From the NCBI RefSeq assembly GCF_005497185.1, contig NZ_RJTN01000009.1:62001-126000 (forward strand): a stretch of 64,000 nucleotides of DNA. The letters run 5' to 3'. Source of the DNA: Pectobacterium polonicum. Lineage in GTDB: Bacteria; Pseudomonadota; Gammaproteobacteria; Enterobacterales; Enterobacteriaceae. Every line of letters begins with the position of its first letter. Position 1 is the stretch's first letter. The notes beneath the pieces were generated by a model. It searched no databases. It was given only the letters and a program-made list of their open reading frames with translations, and was not told the DNA's origin. Positions 57,330 through 64,000 of the stretch are shown piece after piece. The position numbers and the translations under genes are program-made.

Positions 57330-57490
57330 TCGCCTCTCCTACATCATAAAATTTGCGCTGTTTATCCCTTAAAATAGCCCATCAGTAAATGCTTTTCTCT
57401 GCCAGAAAAGGAAATGATTGACGTTGCCTTGTCATTTCACCGTGATAATCTGCCTATTCATCACCGATGCCCTCAGGATACCAAACATTT

Positions 57491-58489
57491 ATGATTCGCT
57501 TCGCTATTGTAGGCACCAGTTGGATCACCCGTCAGTTTGTTGATGCTGCCCATGAAACCGGCAAACTGAAGCTCACCGCCATCTATTCCCGAACGGCAGA
57601 AAAAGCACAGCCGTTTCAAGCCGATTACATGGTGGATACGCTCTTTGATTCACTGGACGCCATGGCGAAATCCGACCTTATCGACGCGGTGTATCTGGCC
57701 AGCCCTAACTCACTGCATTGCGAACAGGCGCTGCTTTTCCTGAGCCACGGCAAGCACGTCATCTGTGAAAAACCGCTGGCATCCAACCGCCATGAAGTCG
57801 AACAAATGATCGCCTGTGCCAGAGAAAATCAGGTTGTGCTCTTTGAAGCGTTCAAAACCGCCAGCCTGCCTAACTTCGAGGTGATACAGCAGGCACTGCC
57901 GAAAGTCGGCAGACTACGTAAAGTGGTGCTGAATTACTGCCAATATTCTTCACGCTACCCACGCTATCTGGCAGGCGAGAATCCGAATACGTTCAACCCA
58001 GCGTTCTCCAACGGTTCCATTATGGATATCGGCTACTACTGCCTGGCCTTCGCCGTGGCCCTGTGGGGAGAACCATGCACCACGCAGGCTAGCGCGACGC
58101 TGCTGGAAAGCGGCGTAGATGCGCATGGCAGTATTACCCTGAATTACGGCGACTTCGATGTGACCATCATTCATTCCAAAGTCAGCCACTCTGCCATCCC
58201 CAGTGAAATTCAGGGGGAAGACGGCTCGCTGGTGATTGAAAAGCTCTCCGAGTGCCATAACGTGAAATTCATCCCGCGCGAAGGCAAGCAGTTGGATCTC
58301 AGCCAGCCGCAGCATATCAATAGCATGCTGTACGAAGCCGAAGTCTTTGCCACGTTGGTGAACGACGGCGATATTAACCATGCGGAATTGGCGCGCTCAC
58401 GCACCGTCGCTGGGCTGCTGACAGAAATTCGCCGCCAAACCGGTGTCGTATTTCCAGCCGATGCCACAGCGCCGGGAAATGCCGAGTAA
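57491..58489 (+). CDS. ygjR: Gfo/Idh/MocA-family oxidoreductase YgjR
   Basis: 332 aa from MIRFAIVGTSWITRQF; an ATG eight codons upstream is less likely. N-terminal NAD(P)-binding Rossmann fold with the EKPLASN motif near residue 95 and a C-terminal alpha/beta substrate domain (GSIMDIGYYCLA). Closely similar to E. coli YgjR; the substrate is unknown. Between rlmG and alx. Confidence 0.92.
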   Translation: MIRFAIVGTSWITRQFVDAAHETGKLKLTAIYSRTAEKAQPFQADYMVDTLFDSLDAMAKSDLIDAVYLASPNSLHCEQALLFLSHGKHVICEKPLASNRHEVEQMIACARENQVVLFEAFKTASLPNFEVIQQALPKVGRLRKVVLNYCQYSSRYPRYLAGENPNTFNPAFSNGSIMDIGYYCLAFAVALWGEPCTTQASATLLESGVDAHGSITLNYGDFDVTIIHSKVSHSAIPSEIQGEDGSLVIEKLSECHNVKFIPREGKQLDLSQPQHINSMLYEAEVFATLVNDGDINHAELARSRTVAGLLTEIRRQTGVVFPADATAPGNAE

Positions 58490-58540
58490 GACGGTGATAA
58501 TTATTTGACCAAGATCATCTTTTCACCTATCTTCTGTCAG

Positions 58541-58694
58541 GCAAAGGGGAGTAACTTTTCCGCCAGCTAATCGTCATTACGATGCGTTTCGCATCCGGTT
58601 ACTGGGCAACTTTGATGAAAAGCTTGATTCTTGATGAGACAGCTTCATTAACGTTGTAAGTGAGACCTTGCCGGAAGGCGAGGTGCATTTGCAG
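58541..58694 (+). ncRNA. yybP-ykoY (Mn2+) riboswitch in the alx leader
   Basis: Conserved ends of the family: GCAAAGGGGAGTAAC at the 5' side and GAGACCTTGCCGGAAGGCG at the 3' side, with the P1 stem GCAAA/TTTGC closing the element. A central hairpin (GATGCGTTTCGCATC) occupies the variable arm. In E. coli the same element in front of alx responds to manganese and alkaline pH. Confidence 0.9.
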
Positions 58695-58707
58695 CTTTAA
58701 TCATGAG

Positions 58708-58739
58708 CGGCCAGCGTCCTTCCGATGTTGGCCGTTTTT
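58708..58739 (+). terminator. Expression-platform hairpin of the alx riboswitch
   Basis: CGGCCA / TGGCCG stem followed by TTTTTG, 20 nt before the alx ribosome site (AGGAG). It can terminate or be prevented by the aptamer. Confidence 0.75.
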
Positions 58740-58761
58740 GTTTCTATTTTAGGAGCTTGCT

Positions 58762-59715
58762 ATGCACACCATTGGCACACCCTGGTTATGGGGCAGCTTC
58801 GCTGCCATTGTTATTGTGATGCTGGCCATCGACCTGCTCTATCAAGGGCGTAAAGGGTCGACGGTCATGACGTTCAAACAGGCTGCCGTCTGGTCTATCA
58901 TCTGGGTCACACTCTCTCTGCTGTTCAACGCCGGTTTCTGGTGGTATCTGGACGGCACGTTGGGCCGCGACGTTGCCAACGCCCAGTCGCTGGCGTTCCT
59001 GACCGGTTATTTGATCGAGAAAGCCCTCGCCGTCGATAACGTCTTCGTCTGGTTGATGCTCTTCGGCTACTTCGCGGTTCCCCCACAATACCAACGTCGC
59101 GTGCTGATTTACGGCGTGCTGGGTGCCATCGTTCTCAGAACGCTGATGGTGTTTGGCGGCAGTTGGCTGGTCACACAGTTCCAGTGGCTGCTCTATGTGT
59201 TTGGCGCGTTTCTGTTGTTCACCGGTCTTAAAATGGCGCTGGCTAAAGAGGGAGACGGGGCAATAGGCGATAAGCCGCTGGTGCGCTGGCTGCGTAGCCA
59301 TCTGCGCATGACGGACAGCATCGAGAATGAACGGTTCTTCGTGCGCCGTAACGGTCTGCTGTATGCCACGCCGCTGTTTCTGGTGCTGATTATGGTTGAA
59401 ATCAGCGACGTGATTTTCGCCGTTGACAGTATCCCAGCAATTTTCGCCGTCACGACCGATCCCTTCATTGTCCTAACGTCGAACCTGTTCGCAATTCTGG
59501 GCCTGCGTGCCATGTACTTCCTGCTGGCTGGCGTGGCTGAACGCTTCTCGTTGCTGAAATATGGTCTGGCCGTTATCCTGATTTTCATCGGTATTAAGAT
59601 GCTGCTCATCGATATCTTCCATATTCCGGTAGCCATTTCTCTGGGCGTCGTCGCCAGCATTCTGGTCATTACTATGCTGATCAACGTCTGGGTGAACAAA
59701 CGCGCCGAGCGTTAA
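58762..59715 (+). CDS. alx: Alx, TerC-family inner-membrane manganese exporter
   Basis: 317 aa with about nine membrane segments. TerC motifs: the acidic pairs in [13 protein letters not shown] and [17 protein letters not shown], which are thought to line the metal path. E. coli Alx is induced by alkaline pH and by manganese and exports Mn2+. Controlled here by the yybP-ykoY riboswitch. Confidence 0.95.
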   Translation: MHTIGTPWLWGSFAAIVIVMLAIDLLYQGRKGSTVMTFKQAAVWSIIWVTLSLLFNAGFWWYLDGTLGRDVANAQSLAFLTGYLIEKALAVDNVFVWLMLFGYFAVPPQYQRRVLIYGVLGAIVLRTLMVFGGSWLVTQFQWLLYVFGAFLLFTGLKMALAKEGDGAIGDKPLVRWLRSHLRMTDSIENERFFVRRNGLLYATPLFLVLIMVEISDVIFAVDSIPAIFAVTTDPFIVLTSNLFAILGLRAMYFLLAGVAERFSLLKYGLAVILIFIGIKMLLIDIFHIPVAISLGVVASILVITMLINVWVNKRAER

Positions 59716-59726
59716 TCCTTTCCTTT

Positions 59727-59760
59727 ATCTCCGCACGGTTCCCGCCGTGCGGAGATCATT
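59727..59760 (+). terminator. alx terminator
   Basis: ATCTCCGCACGG / CCGTGCGGAGAT, 12-bp perfect stem, loop TTCCCG, followed by CATTTTCC. Confidence 0.85.
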
Positions 59761-59783
59761 TTCCTCATTTACTCATTTCTATA

Positions 59784-59834
59784 CGCTGCGCAACGGCCGT
59801 AGGGTGACGGACAAGGATGTCCGTCATAAAAAAA
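59784..59834. repeat. Dispersed intergenic repeat, copy A (partial unit)
   Basis: GCGCAACGGCCGTAGGGTG, then the hairpin GACGGAC..GTCCGTC and CATAAAAAAA. It shares a long block with copy B, 71 bp further on. Confidence 0.75.
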
Positions 59835-59906
59835 CGTCGGGAACGTTTTTCAACGTCGCTTGCGACGGCCCGTAGGGTGACGGACAAGGATGTCCGTCAT
59901 AAAAAA
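59825..59906. repeat. Dispersed intergenic repeat, copy B (full unit)
   Basis: Full unit from CATAAAAAAACGTC to CATAAAAAA with three hairpins: AACGT/ACGTT, GTCGC/GCGAC and GACGGAC/GTCCGTC. Equivalent to 41328-41414, where paired bases of the first two stems differ in a compensating way. The rest of the alx-sstT gap holds no gene. Confidence 0.75.
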
Positions 59907-60055
59907 TCACATCACCGCTTTTCTCAAAAATAAATTTTCATATACTGATACACGCAAACACATTTAGTTACGGAAAGAAAAAGCCACCCGGCGCAGGCCA
60001 GAGGTGTCAGTCCGTGCACACAACCACTTAGCGGAACGGTTACGCCATCAAAATT

Positions 60056-61303
60056 ATGGAAACTCAACACTCTCGTTTTTTGCACTACATTATTCGGGGC
60101 AGTCTGGTTCAGCAGATCCTTCTGGGGCTCGCGGCCGGTATTATTCTGGCTTCTCTGTCCACGCAGGCCGCGTTGGCCGCCGGTTTATTGGGAACGCTGT
60201 TCGTCGGTGCCTTGAAAGCCGTCGCCCCCATTCTGGTACTGATGCTGGTCATGGCTTCTATCGCCAACCACCAGCAGGGGCAGAAAACCAACATTCGCCC
60301 TGTCCTGTTTCTTTACCTCATCGGCACCTTCTCTGCGGCGCTGATTGCCGTCGTGCTAAGCGTTATTTTCCCTTCTACGCTGGCGCTCAACGCACAGGCA
60401 ACTGACATCACACCGCCGTCGGGCATTGTCGAAGTGCTGGAAGGGCTGTTGATGAGCATCATCGCTAACCCGATTCACGCGCTGCTGAATGCGAACTATA
60501 TCGGTATTCTGGTCTGGGCCGTGGGGCTGGGCATTGCGTTCCGTCACGGTTCGGACAGCACCAAGAGCATGATTAACGATGCCTCCAATGCGGTTACCAT
60601 GATTGTGCGCGTGGTGATTCGTTTCGCACCGCTGGGGATTTTCGGTCTGGTCGCCTCCACGCTGGCGGAAACGGGCTTTGGTGCACTGTGGGGCTATGCC
60701 CACCTGTTGATGGTGCTGATCGGCGGTATGTTGCTGGTCGCACTGGTGGTCAACCCGCTGATCGTCTACTGGAAGATTCGCAGCAACCCTTATCCACTGG
60801 TACTGCGCTGCCTGCGTGAGAGCGGCGTGACCGCCTTCTTTACCCGCAGCTCCGCCGCCAACATTCCAGTGAATATGGAGCTGTGCCGCAAGCTGAATCT
60901 GGATGAAGACACCTACTCTGTCGCTATCCCACTGGGTGCCACTATCAATATGGCAGGCGCGGCGATTACCATCACGGTACTGACGCTGGCCGCCGCACAT
61001 ACGCTGGGCATTCAGATCGACGTGCCGACTGCGCTGCTGCTCAGCGTCGTGGCATCGCTGTGTGCCTGTGGCGCATCGGGCGTGGCGGGCGGCTCACTGT
61101 TGCTGATCCCGCTGGCGTGCAGCATGTTTGGTATTTCCAACGATATCGCTATGCAGGTGGTTGCGGTTGGTTTCATCATCGGCGTTTTGCAGGACTCGGC
61201 AGAAACTGCGGTGAACTCCTCAACGGACGTGATGTTCATCGCCGCCGTGTGTCACGCGGAAGATGCCAAACTGGCGGAAAAAGAGCGTTTGAATCTGCTG
61301 TAA
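60056..61303 (+). CDS. sstT: Serine/threonine:Na+ symporter
   Basis: 415 aa member of the dicarboxylate/amino acid:cation symporter family. Eight or nine membrane segments with the serine-rich re-entrant loop [12 protein letters not shown] and the late [23 protein letters not shown], where sodium and substrate bind. Close to E. coli SstT over its length. The ribosome site is weak. Confidence 0.96.
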   Translation: METQHSRFLHYIIRGSLVQQILLGLAAGIILASLSTQAALAAGLLGTLFVGALKAVAPILVLMLVMASIANHQQGQKTNIRPVLFLYLIGTFSAALIAVVLSVIFPSTLALNAQATDITPPSGIVEVLEGLLMSIIANPIHALLNANYIGILVWAVGLGIAFRHGSDSTKSMINDASNAVTMIVRVVIRFAPLGIFGLVASTLAETGFGALWGYAHLLMVLIGGMLLVALVVNPLIVYWKIRSNPYPLVLRCLRESGVTAFFTRSSAANIPVNMELCRKLNLDEDTYSVAIPLGATINMAGAAITITVLTLAAAHTLGIQIDVPTALLLSVVASLCACGASGVAGGSLLLIPLACSMFGISNDIAMQVVAVGFIIGVLQDSAETAVNSSTDVMFIAAVCHAEDAKLAEKERLNLL

Positions 61304-61325
61304 TTGATTAGGGATTGATAATCAG

Positions 61326-61349
61326 GCCGCTCGCTTAAAAACGAGCGGC
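61326..61349. terminator. Inverted repeat after sstT
   Basis: GCCGCTCG / CGAGCGGC with an 8-nt loop, between convergent sstT and ygjV; weak U-run. Confidence 0.6.
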
Positions 61350-61375
61350 GTTAAAGTGACGAGAAACACCTGAAA

Positions 61376-61906
61376 TTATGCTTTCTTCTCTACGCTGAAA
61401 GGATCGATGCCGCGCTTCTGCATACGCCAGAAGCGGATGATGTTAAAGCCGTTCATCAGCAGGAAACTGCCTTCTATTAGCGATCCGCCAATCGATCCCA
61501 GCCAGATATTATGCGCAACCCAGCAAGCGGTTGAGCACCACATCACGCAGCGCGTCGTCAGCCCAGAAGTACGGAACAGCGCCCAGGTACTGGCGACCGT
61601 GCCTGCTATCGGCAGCAGTTCCATCGCATGCTTCATGCCTGATAAACCAAAGAGCAGCGTGAGTGAGATAAAGACAAACATCACAAGGATATTGTGTGTT
61701 TTGAGTGAAATGAGTGTACGTGCCGAGTTCAACAAGGCGCTGGCACCCGCCGCATTTGCCCCCATCAGGAAGAAATGCAGGCCAATGACGGCGCTGTATG
61801 CCGAGAGCTGTATTTTGAATTTTTGATCGTTACGGTTGAAAAACATGGTGATGCCGACGACAAACGCCAGTACACCAACAGACTGGGCAATCCAATACTG
61901 TGTCAT
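61376..61906 (-). CDS. ygjV: YgjV-family inner-membrane protein
   Basis: 176 aa with about six hydrophobic segments (QSVGVLAFVVGITMFF; NILVMFVFISLTLLFGLSG). E. coli YgjV lies in the same place between sstT and the uxaCA genes. Function unknown. The promoter region contains a KdgR-box-like sequence. Confidence 0.88.
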   Translation of the reverse strand: MTQYWIAQSVGVLAFVVGITMFFNRNDQKFKIQLSAYSAVIGLHFFLMGANAAGASALLNSARTLISLKTHNILVMFVFISLTLLFGLSGMKHAMELLPIAGTVASTWALFRTSGLTTRCVMWCSTACWVAHNIWLGSIGGSLIEGSFLLMNGFNIIRFWRMQKRGIDPFSVEKKA

Positions 61907-61933
61907 GATCCCTGCCTCTAAAAGTTGTGGCGA

Positions 61934-61972
61934 AAAAAAACGGCGCCATTATAAAAATGAAACGCCGTTTTA
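61934..61972 (-). terminator. uxaA terminator
   Basis: AAAACGGCG / CGCCGTTTT stem with a 17-nt loop, followed by TTTTTTTT on the minus strand; lies between uxaA and ygjV. Confidence 0.75.
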
Positions 61973-61975
61973 TTT
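61957..61975 (-). promoter_or_regulatory. KdgR-box-like sequence
   Basis: AATGAAACGCCGTTTTATT differs at one important position from the KdgR box (GAAA-N6-TTTCA). KdgR controls pectin catabolism in soft-rot bacteria. The site overlaps the terminator stem, so the match may be by chance. Confidence 0.35.
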
Positions 61976-61994
61976 TAATTGGAATGGATAATAT

Positions 61995-63485
61995 TTACAA
62001 CGTCACGCCGCTCTTAAATATCGCTAATTCGCGGAAGTCGTTTACTTCATTCTTCGTACGCTTGCCGTCAGCAATCTCGACAATCAGCTCAACGAACTGG
62101 CTCAGCAGCTCATCCATCGGCATGTCGTGGATCAGACGTCCCGCATCGAAATCAATCCAATGTGGTTTCTTCTTCGCCAGTTCGCTGTTGGTTGCCAGTT
62201 TTACAGTAGGAACAAATCCGCCGTAAGGCGTGCCGCGTCCGGTACTGAACAGCACCATATGGCAACCCGCTCCCGCCAGCGCGCTGGTTGCTACCGCATC
62301 ATTCCCCGGTGCGCTGAGCAGGTTGAGCCCCGGAGTATGTAAGCGCTCGCCATATTTCAACACGTCGACGACTTTGCTCTGTCCGGCTTTTTGCGTACAG
62401 CCCAGTGATTTCTCTTCCAGCGTCGTGATCCCCCCCGCCTTGTTACCCGGCGATGGGTTCTCGTAAATCGGCTGGTTGTGCGCAATGAAGTACTGTTTGA
62501 AGTCATTCACCATGTGCACCGTTTTCTCAAACGTGGCTTCATCACGGCAACGGCTCATCAGAATACGCTCCGCACCAAACATCTCCGGCACTTCGGTCAG
62601 CACGGTGGTGCCGCCGTTAGCAATCAGATAGTCGGAGAAACGGCCTAGCAGCGGGTTGGCCGTAATACCAGACAATCCATCGGAGCCACCACATTCCAGA
62701 CCAAATTTCAGTTCACTCAGCTTGCCTGGCTCACGCTTGTCATGGCGCATTGCTTCATACAGCGTGTGCAGACGCTCCAGACCCGCTTCAACTTCATCGT
62801 CCTGCTGCTGGCAGACCATGAACGTGACGCGGTCAGAGTCAAAGCCCCCCAGCGTGCTGCGGAACGCATCAACCTGATTGTTCTCACAACCCAGACCGAT
62901 CACCAACACTGCACCCGCATTCGGGTGACGCACCATGTTTTGCAGCATCGTGCGGGTGTTCTCATGATCCTGACCCAGCTGTGAACAGCCGAAGGTATGG
63001 CTGAACAGGTAAACGCCGTCGATACCTTCCGCATCGTTGGTTTCTTTCAGGAAACGCTGCTGAATCTGGCGGGCAATACCGTTTACACAGCCGACGGTTG
63101 GCAGAATCCATAATTCATTACGGATACCGACATCGCCATTTTTACGACGGTAGAGTTGCACCTCCCGATCGCCCATCTGTGCAGGCAGTTCGAGAAATTC
63201 AGGTTGGTACTGGTATTCATCCAAATCGCTCAGATTAGTCTTCGCATTCTGGGAGTGAATATGTTCTCCGGGCGCAATGGAAACCAGCGCATGGCCGATC
63301 GGCAGGCCATACTTGGTAATCATTTCTCCCGGTGCGATGGTTTCTAGCGCGAACTTATGTCCGCGCACGACAGGTTGCTGAAGTGTCACCGTATAGCTAT
63401 CCACCGACACCGTTTCACCTTGCTCCACATCACGCAAGGCGACAGCCACATTGTCCAGAGAATGAATTTTTATAATACTTTGCAT
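61995..63485 (-). CDS. uxaA: Altronate dehydratase
   Basis: Turns D-altronate into 2-keto-3-deoxygluconate in galacturonate catabolism. 496 aa from MQSIIKIHSLDNVAVAL (AAGGG ribosome site at 63490s). N-terminal SAF domain (about 10-95) and C-terminal catalytic domain with conserved cysteines (LPTVGCVNG; TFGCSQLGQD; GLGCENNQ; SLGCTQKAG) for the iron/manganese site. It starts 19 nt after the uxaB stop, in one operon. Important for a pectin-degrading plant pathogen. Confidence 0.97.
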   Translation of the reverse strand: MQSIIKIHSLDNVAVALRDVEQGETVSVDSYTVTLQQPVVRGHKFALETIAPGEMITKYGLPIGHALVSIAPGEHIHSQNAKTNLSDLDEYQYQPEFLELPAQMGDREVQLYRRKNGDVGIRNELWILPTVGCVNGIARQIQQRFLKETNDAEGIDGVYLFSHTFGCSQLGQDHENTRTMLQNMVRHPNAGAVLVIGLGCENNQVDAFRSTLGGFDSDRVTFMVCQQQDDEVEAGLERLHTLYEAMRHDKREPGKLSELKFGLECGGSDGLSGITANPLLGRFSDYLIANGGTTVLTEVPEMFGAERILMSRCRDEATFEKTVHMVNDFKQYFIAHNQPIYENPSPGNKAGGITTLEEKSLGCTQKAGQSKVVDVLKYGERLHTPGLNLLSAPGNDAVATSALAGAGCHMVLFSTGRGTPYGGFVPTVKLATNSELAKKKPHWIDFDAGRLIHDMPMDELLSQFVELIVEIADGKRTKNEVNDFRELAIFKSGVTL

Positions 63486-63504
63486 GGATAACCCTTCTTG
63501 CTGA

Positions 63505-64000
63505 TTAGCAATAACCTTCCACAGCTGCGCGCATACCGCGTTCAACGATGGTTTGTAACTGTTCTGTCACCTGCGTAGCAAGCCCAGGAACCTGCGTTAA
63601 ATCCTGTTCCCAATGGTCCGCATCGCGCAGCACTACATTCACCAACTCAGCCAGGCTGACAGTGTTTTCTTTTACGCCCGCCCACAGCGAGGAATAACGC
63701 TCCAGCCAATGAGCGTCGTCCTGCAACGGATAGGTTTGCAGCGCATCGCCTTCACCGCTGCGCTCGCCGCGATAGAAGGCAATCAGAGCCGCCAGCGCAA
63801 ACGTCAGGCGTGCTGGCAATTCACCGTGACGTTCACGGTAAGTCAGCAACTGCGGCAGAATGCGGGTGCGGAATTTGGTCATGCCATTCAGCGAGATAGA
63901 TAACAGCTGATGCTGAATGAACGGGTTACGGAAGCGGCTTAACACAGCCTGAGCAAATGAGGTCAGTTCGTCATGCGGTAAATCCAATACCGGTACAATC
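63505..64000 (-). CDS. uxaB: Tagaturonate reductase UxaB, C-terminal part (cut by window end)
   Basis: The last about 164 residues of the NADH-dependent reductase that makes altronate from tagaturonate, the step before UxaA. The reading frame runs off the window. Visible: [19 protein letters not shown] and [25 protein letters not shown], typical for the mannitol dehydrogenase C-terminal fold of UxaB. Confidence 0.95.
   Translation of the reverse strand, partial: IVPVLDLPHDELTSFAQAVLSRFRNPFIQHQLLSISLNGMTKFRTRILPQLLTYRERHGELPARLTFALAALIAFYRGERSGEGDALQTYPLQDDAHWLERYSSLWAGVKENTVSLAELVNVVLRDADHWEQDLTQVPGLATQVTEQLQTIVERGMRAAVEGYC

Noticed and set aside
60356-61000. 214-codon antisense ORF over sstT
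   Set aside because: Gln/His-rich product typical for the reverse of a membrane protein gene.

Overview
The window looks like chromosomal core DNA of a soft-rot enterobacterium, most likely Pectobacterium. The proteins are close to those of E. coli in the housekeeping blocks. The accessory genes fit a plant-associated lifestyle: beta-glucoside uptake and cleavage, galacturonate/tagaturonate catabolism and nitrate assimilation. Genus is inferred from gene content and order, not from a database search.

Layout. 1-11.3 kb (minus strand): deaD (cut by the window edge, with the tiny upstream ORF yrbN), nlpI, pnp, rpsO, truB, rbfA, infB, nusA, rimP and metY (initiator tRNA), the classic translation/RNA-decay cluster. 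11.3-12.5 kb: AT-rich stretch without convincing genes. 12.5-18.1 kb (minus): leuU (tRNA-Leu GAG), secG, glmM, folP, ftsH, rlmE, with yhbY divergent. 18.7-25.3 kb: greA, dacB, obgE, yhbE, rpmA, rplU and ispB. 25.3-28.8 kb: two paralogous YfeC-like DNA-binding proteins, sfsB, mdh and argR with an ARG-box operator. 28.8-35 kb: tsaD, the rpsU-dnaG-rpoD macromolecular synthesis operon, mug and ileX (tRNA-Ile2 CAU).

35-50.5 kb is the accessory core. It holds a LysR regulator divergent from an exported DJ-1/PfpI protein and a 1408-residue fusion of an assimilatory nitrate reductase with a CysJ-like flavoprotein. Next come bglB (6-phospho-beta-glucosidase) and a convergent operon of a BglF-type PTS permease, a BglG-type antiterminator, a BglH/LamB-type porin, a DUF1593 secreted protein and a decayed sulfatase. 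Three transcription starts of the bgl regulon carry the same module: CRP site, promoter, RAT antiterminator hairpin and overlapping terminator. The divergent nitrate reductase gene has a different control region: NtrC-like site, sigma-54 promoter, short leader hairpins with an AACGGT hexaloop and an intrinsic terminator, which resembles NasR/ANTAR control. Two unrelated antitermination systems therefore stand back to back around 41.4-41.9 kb.

50.6-64 kb: DUF305 protein, membrane diguanylate cyclase, Spy-like chaperone, a small coiled-coil protein, fadH with a FadR-like operator, rlmG, ygjR, alx behind a yybP-ykoY (Mn2+) riboswitch, sstT, ygjV, uxaA and the end of uxaB. Intergenic repeats occur at 41.3, 56.1 and 59.8 kb.
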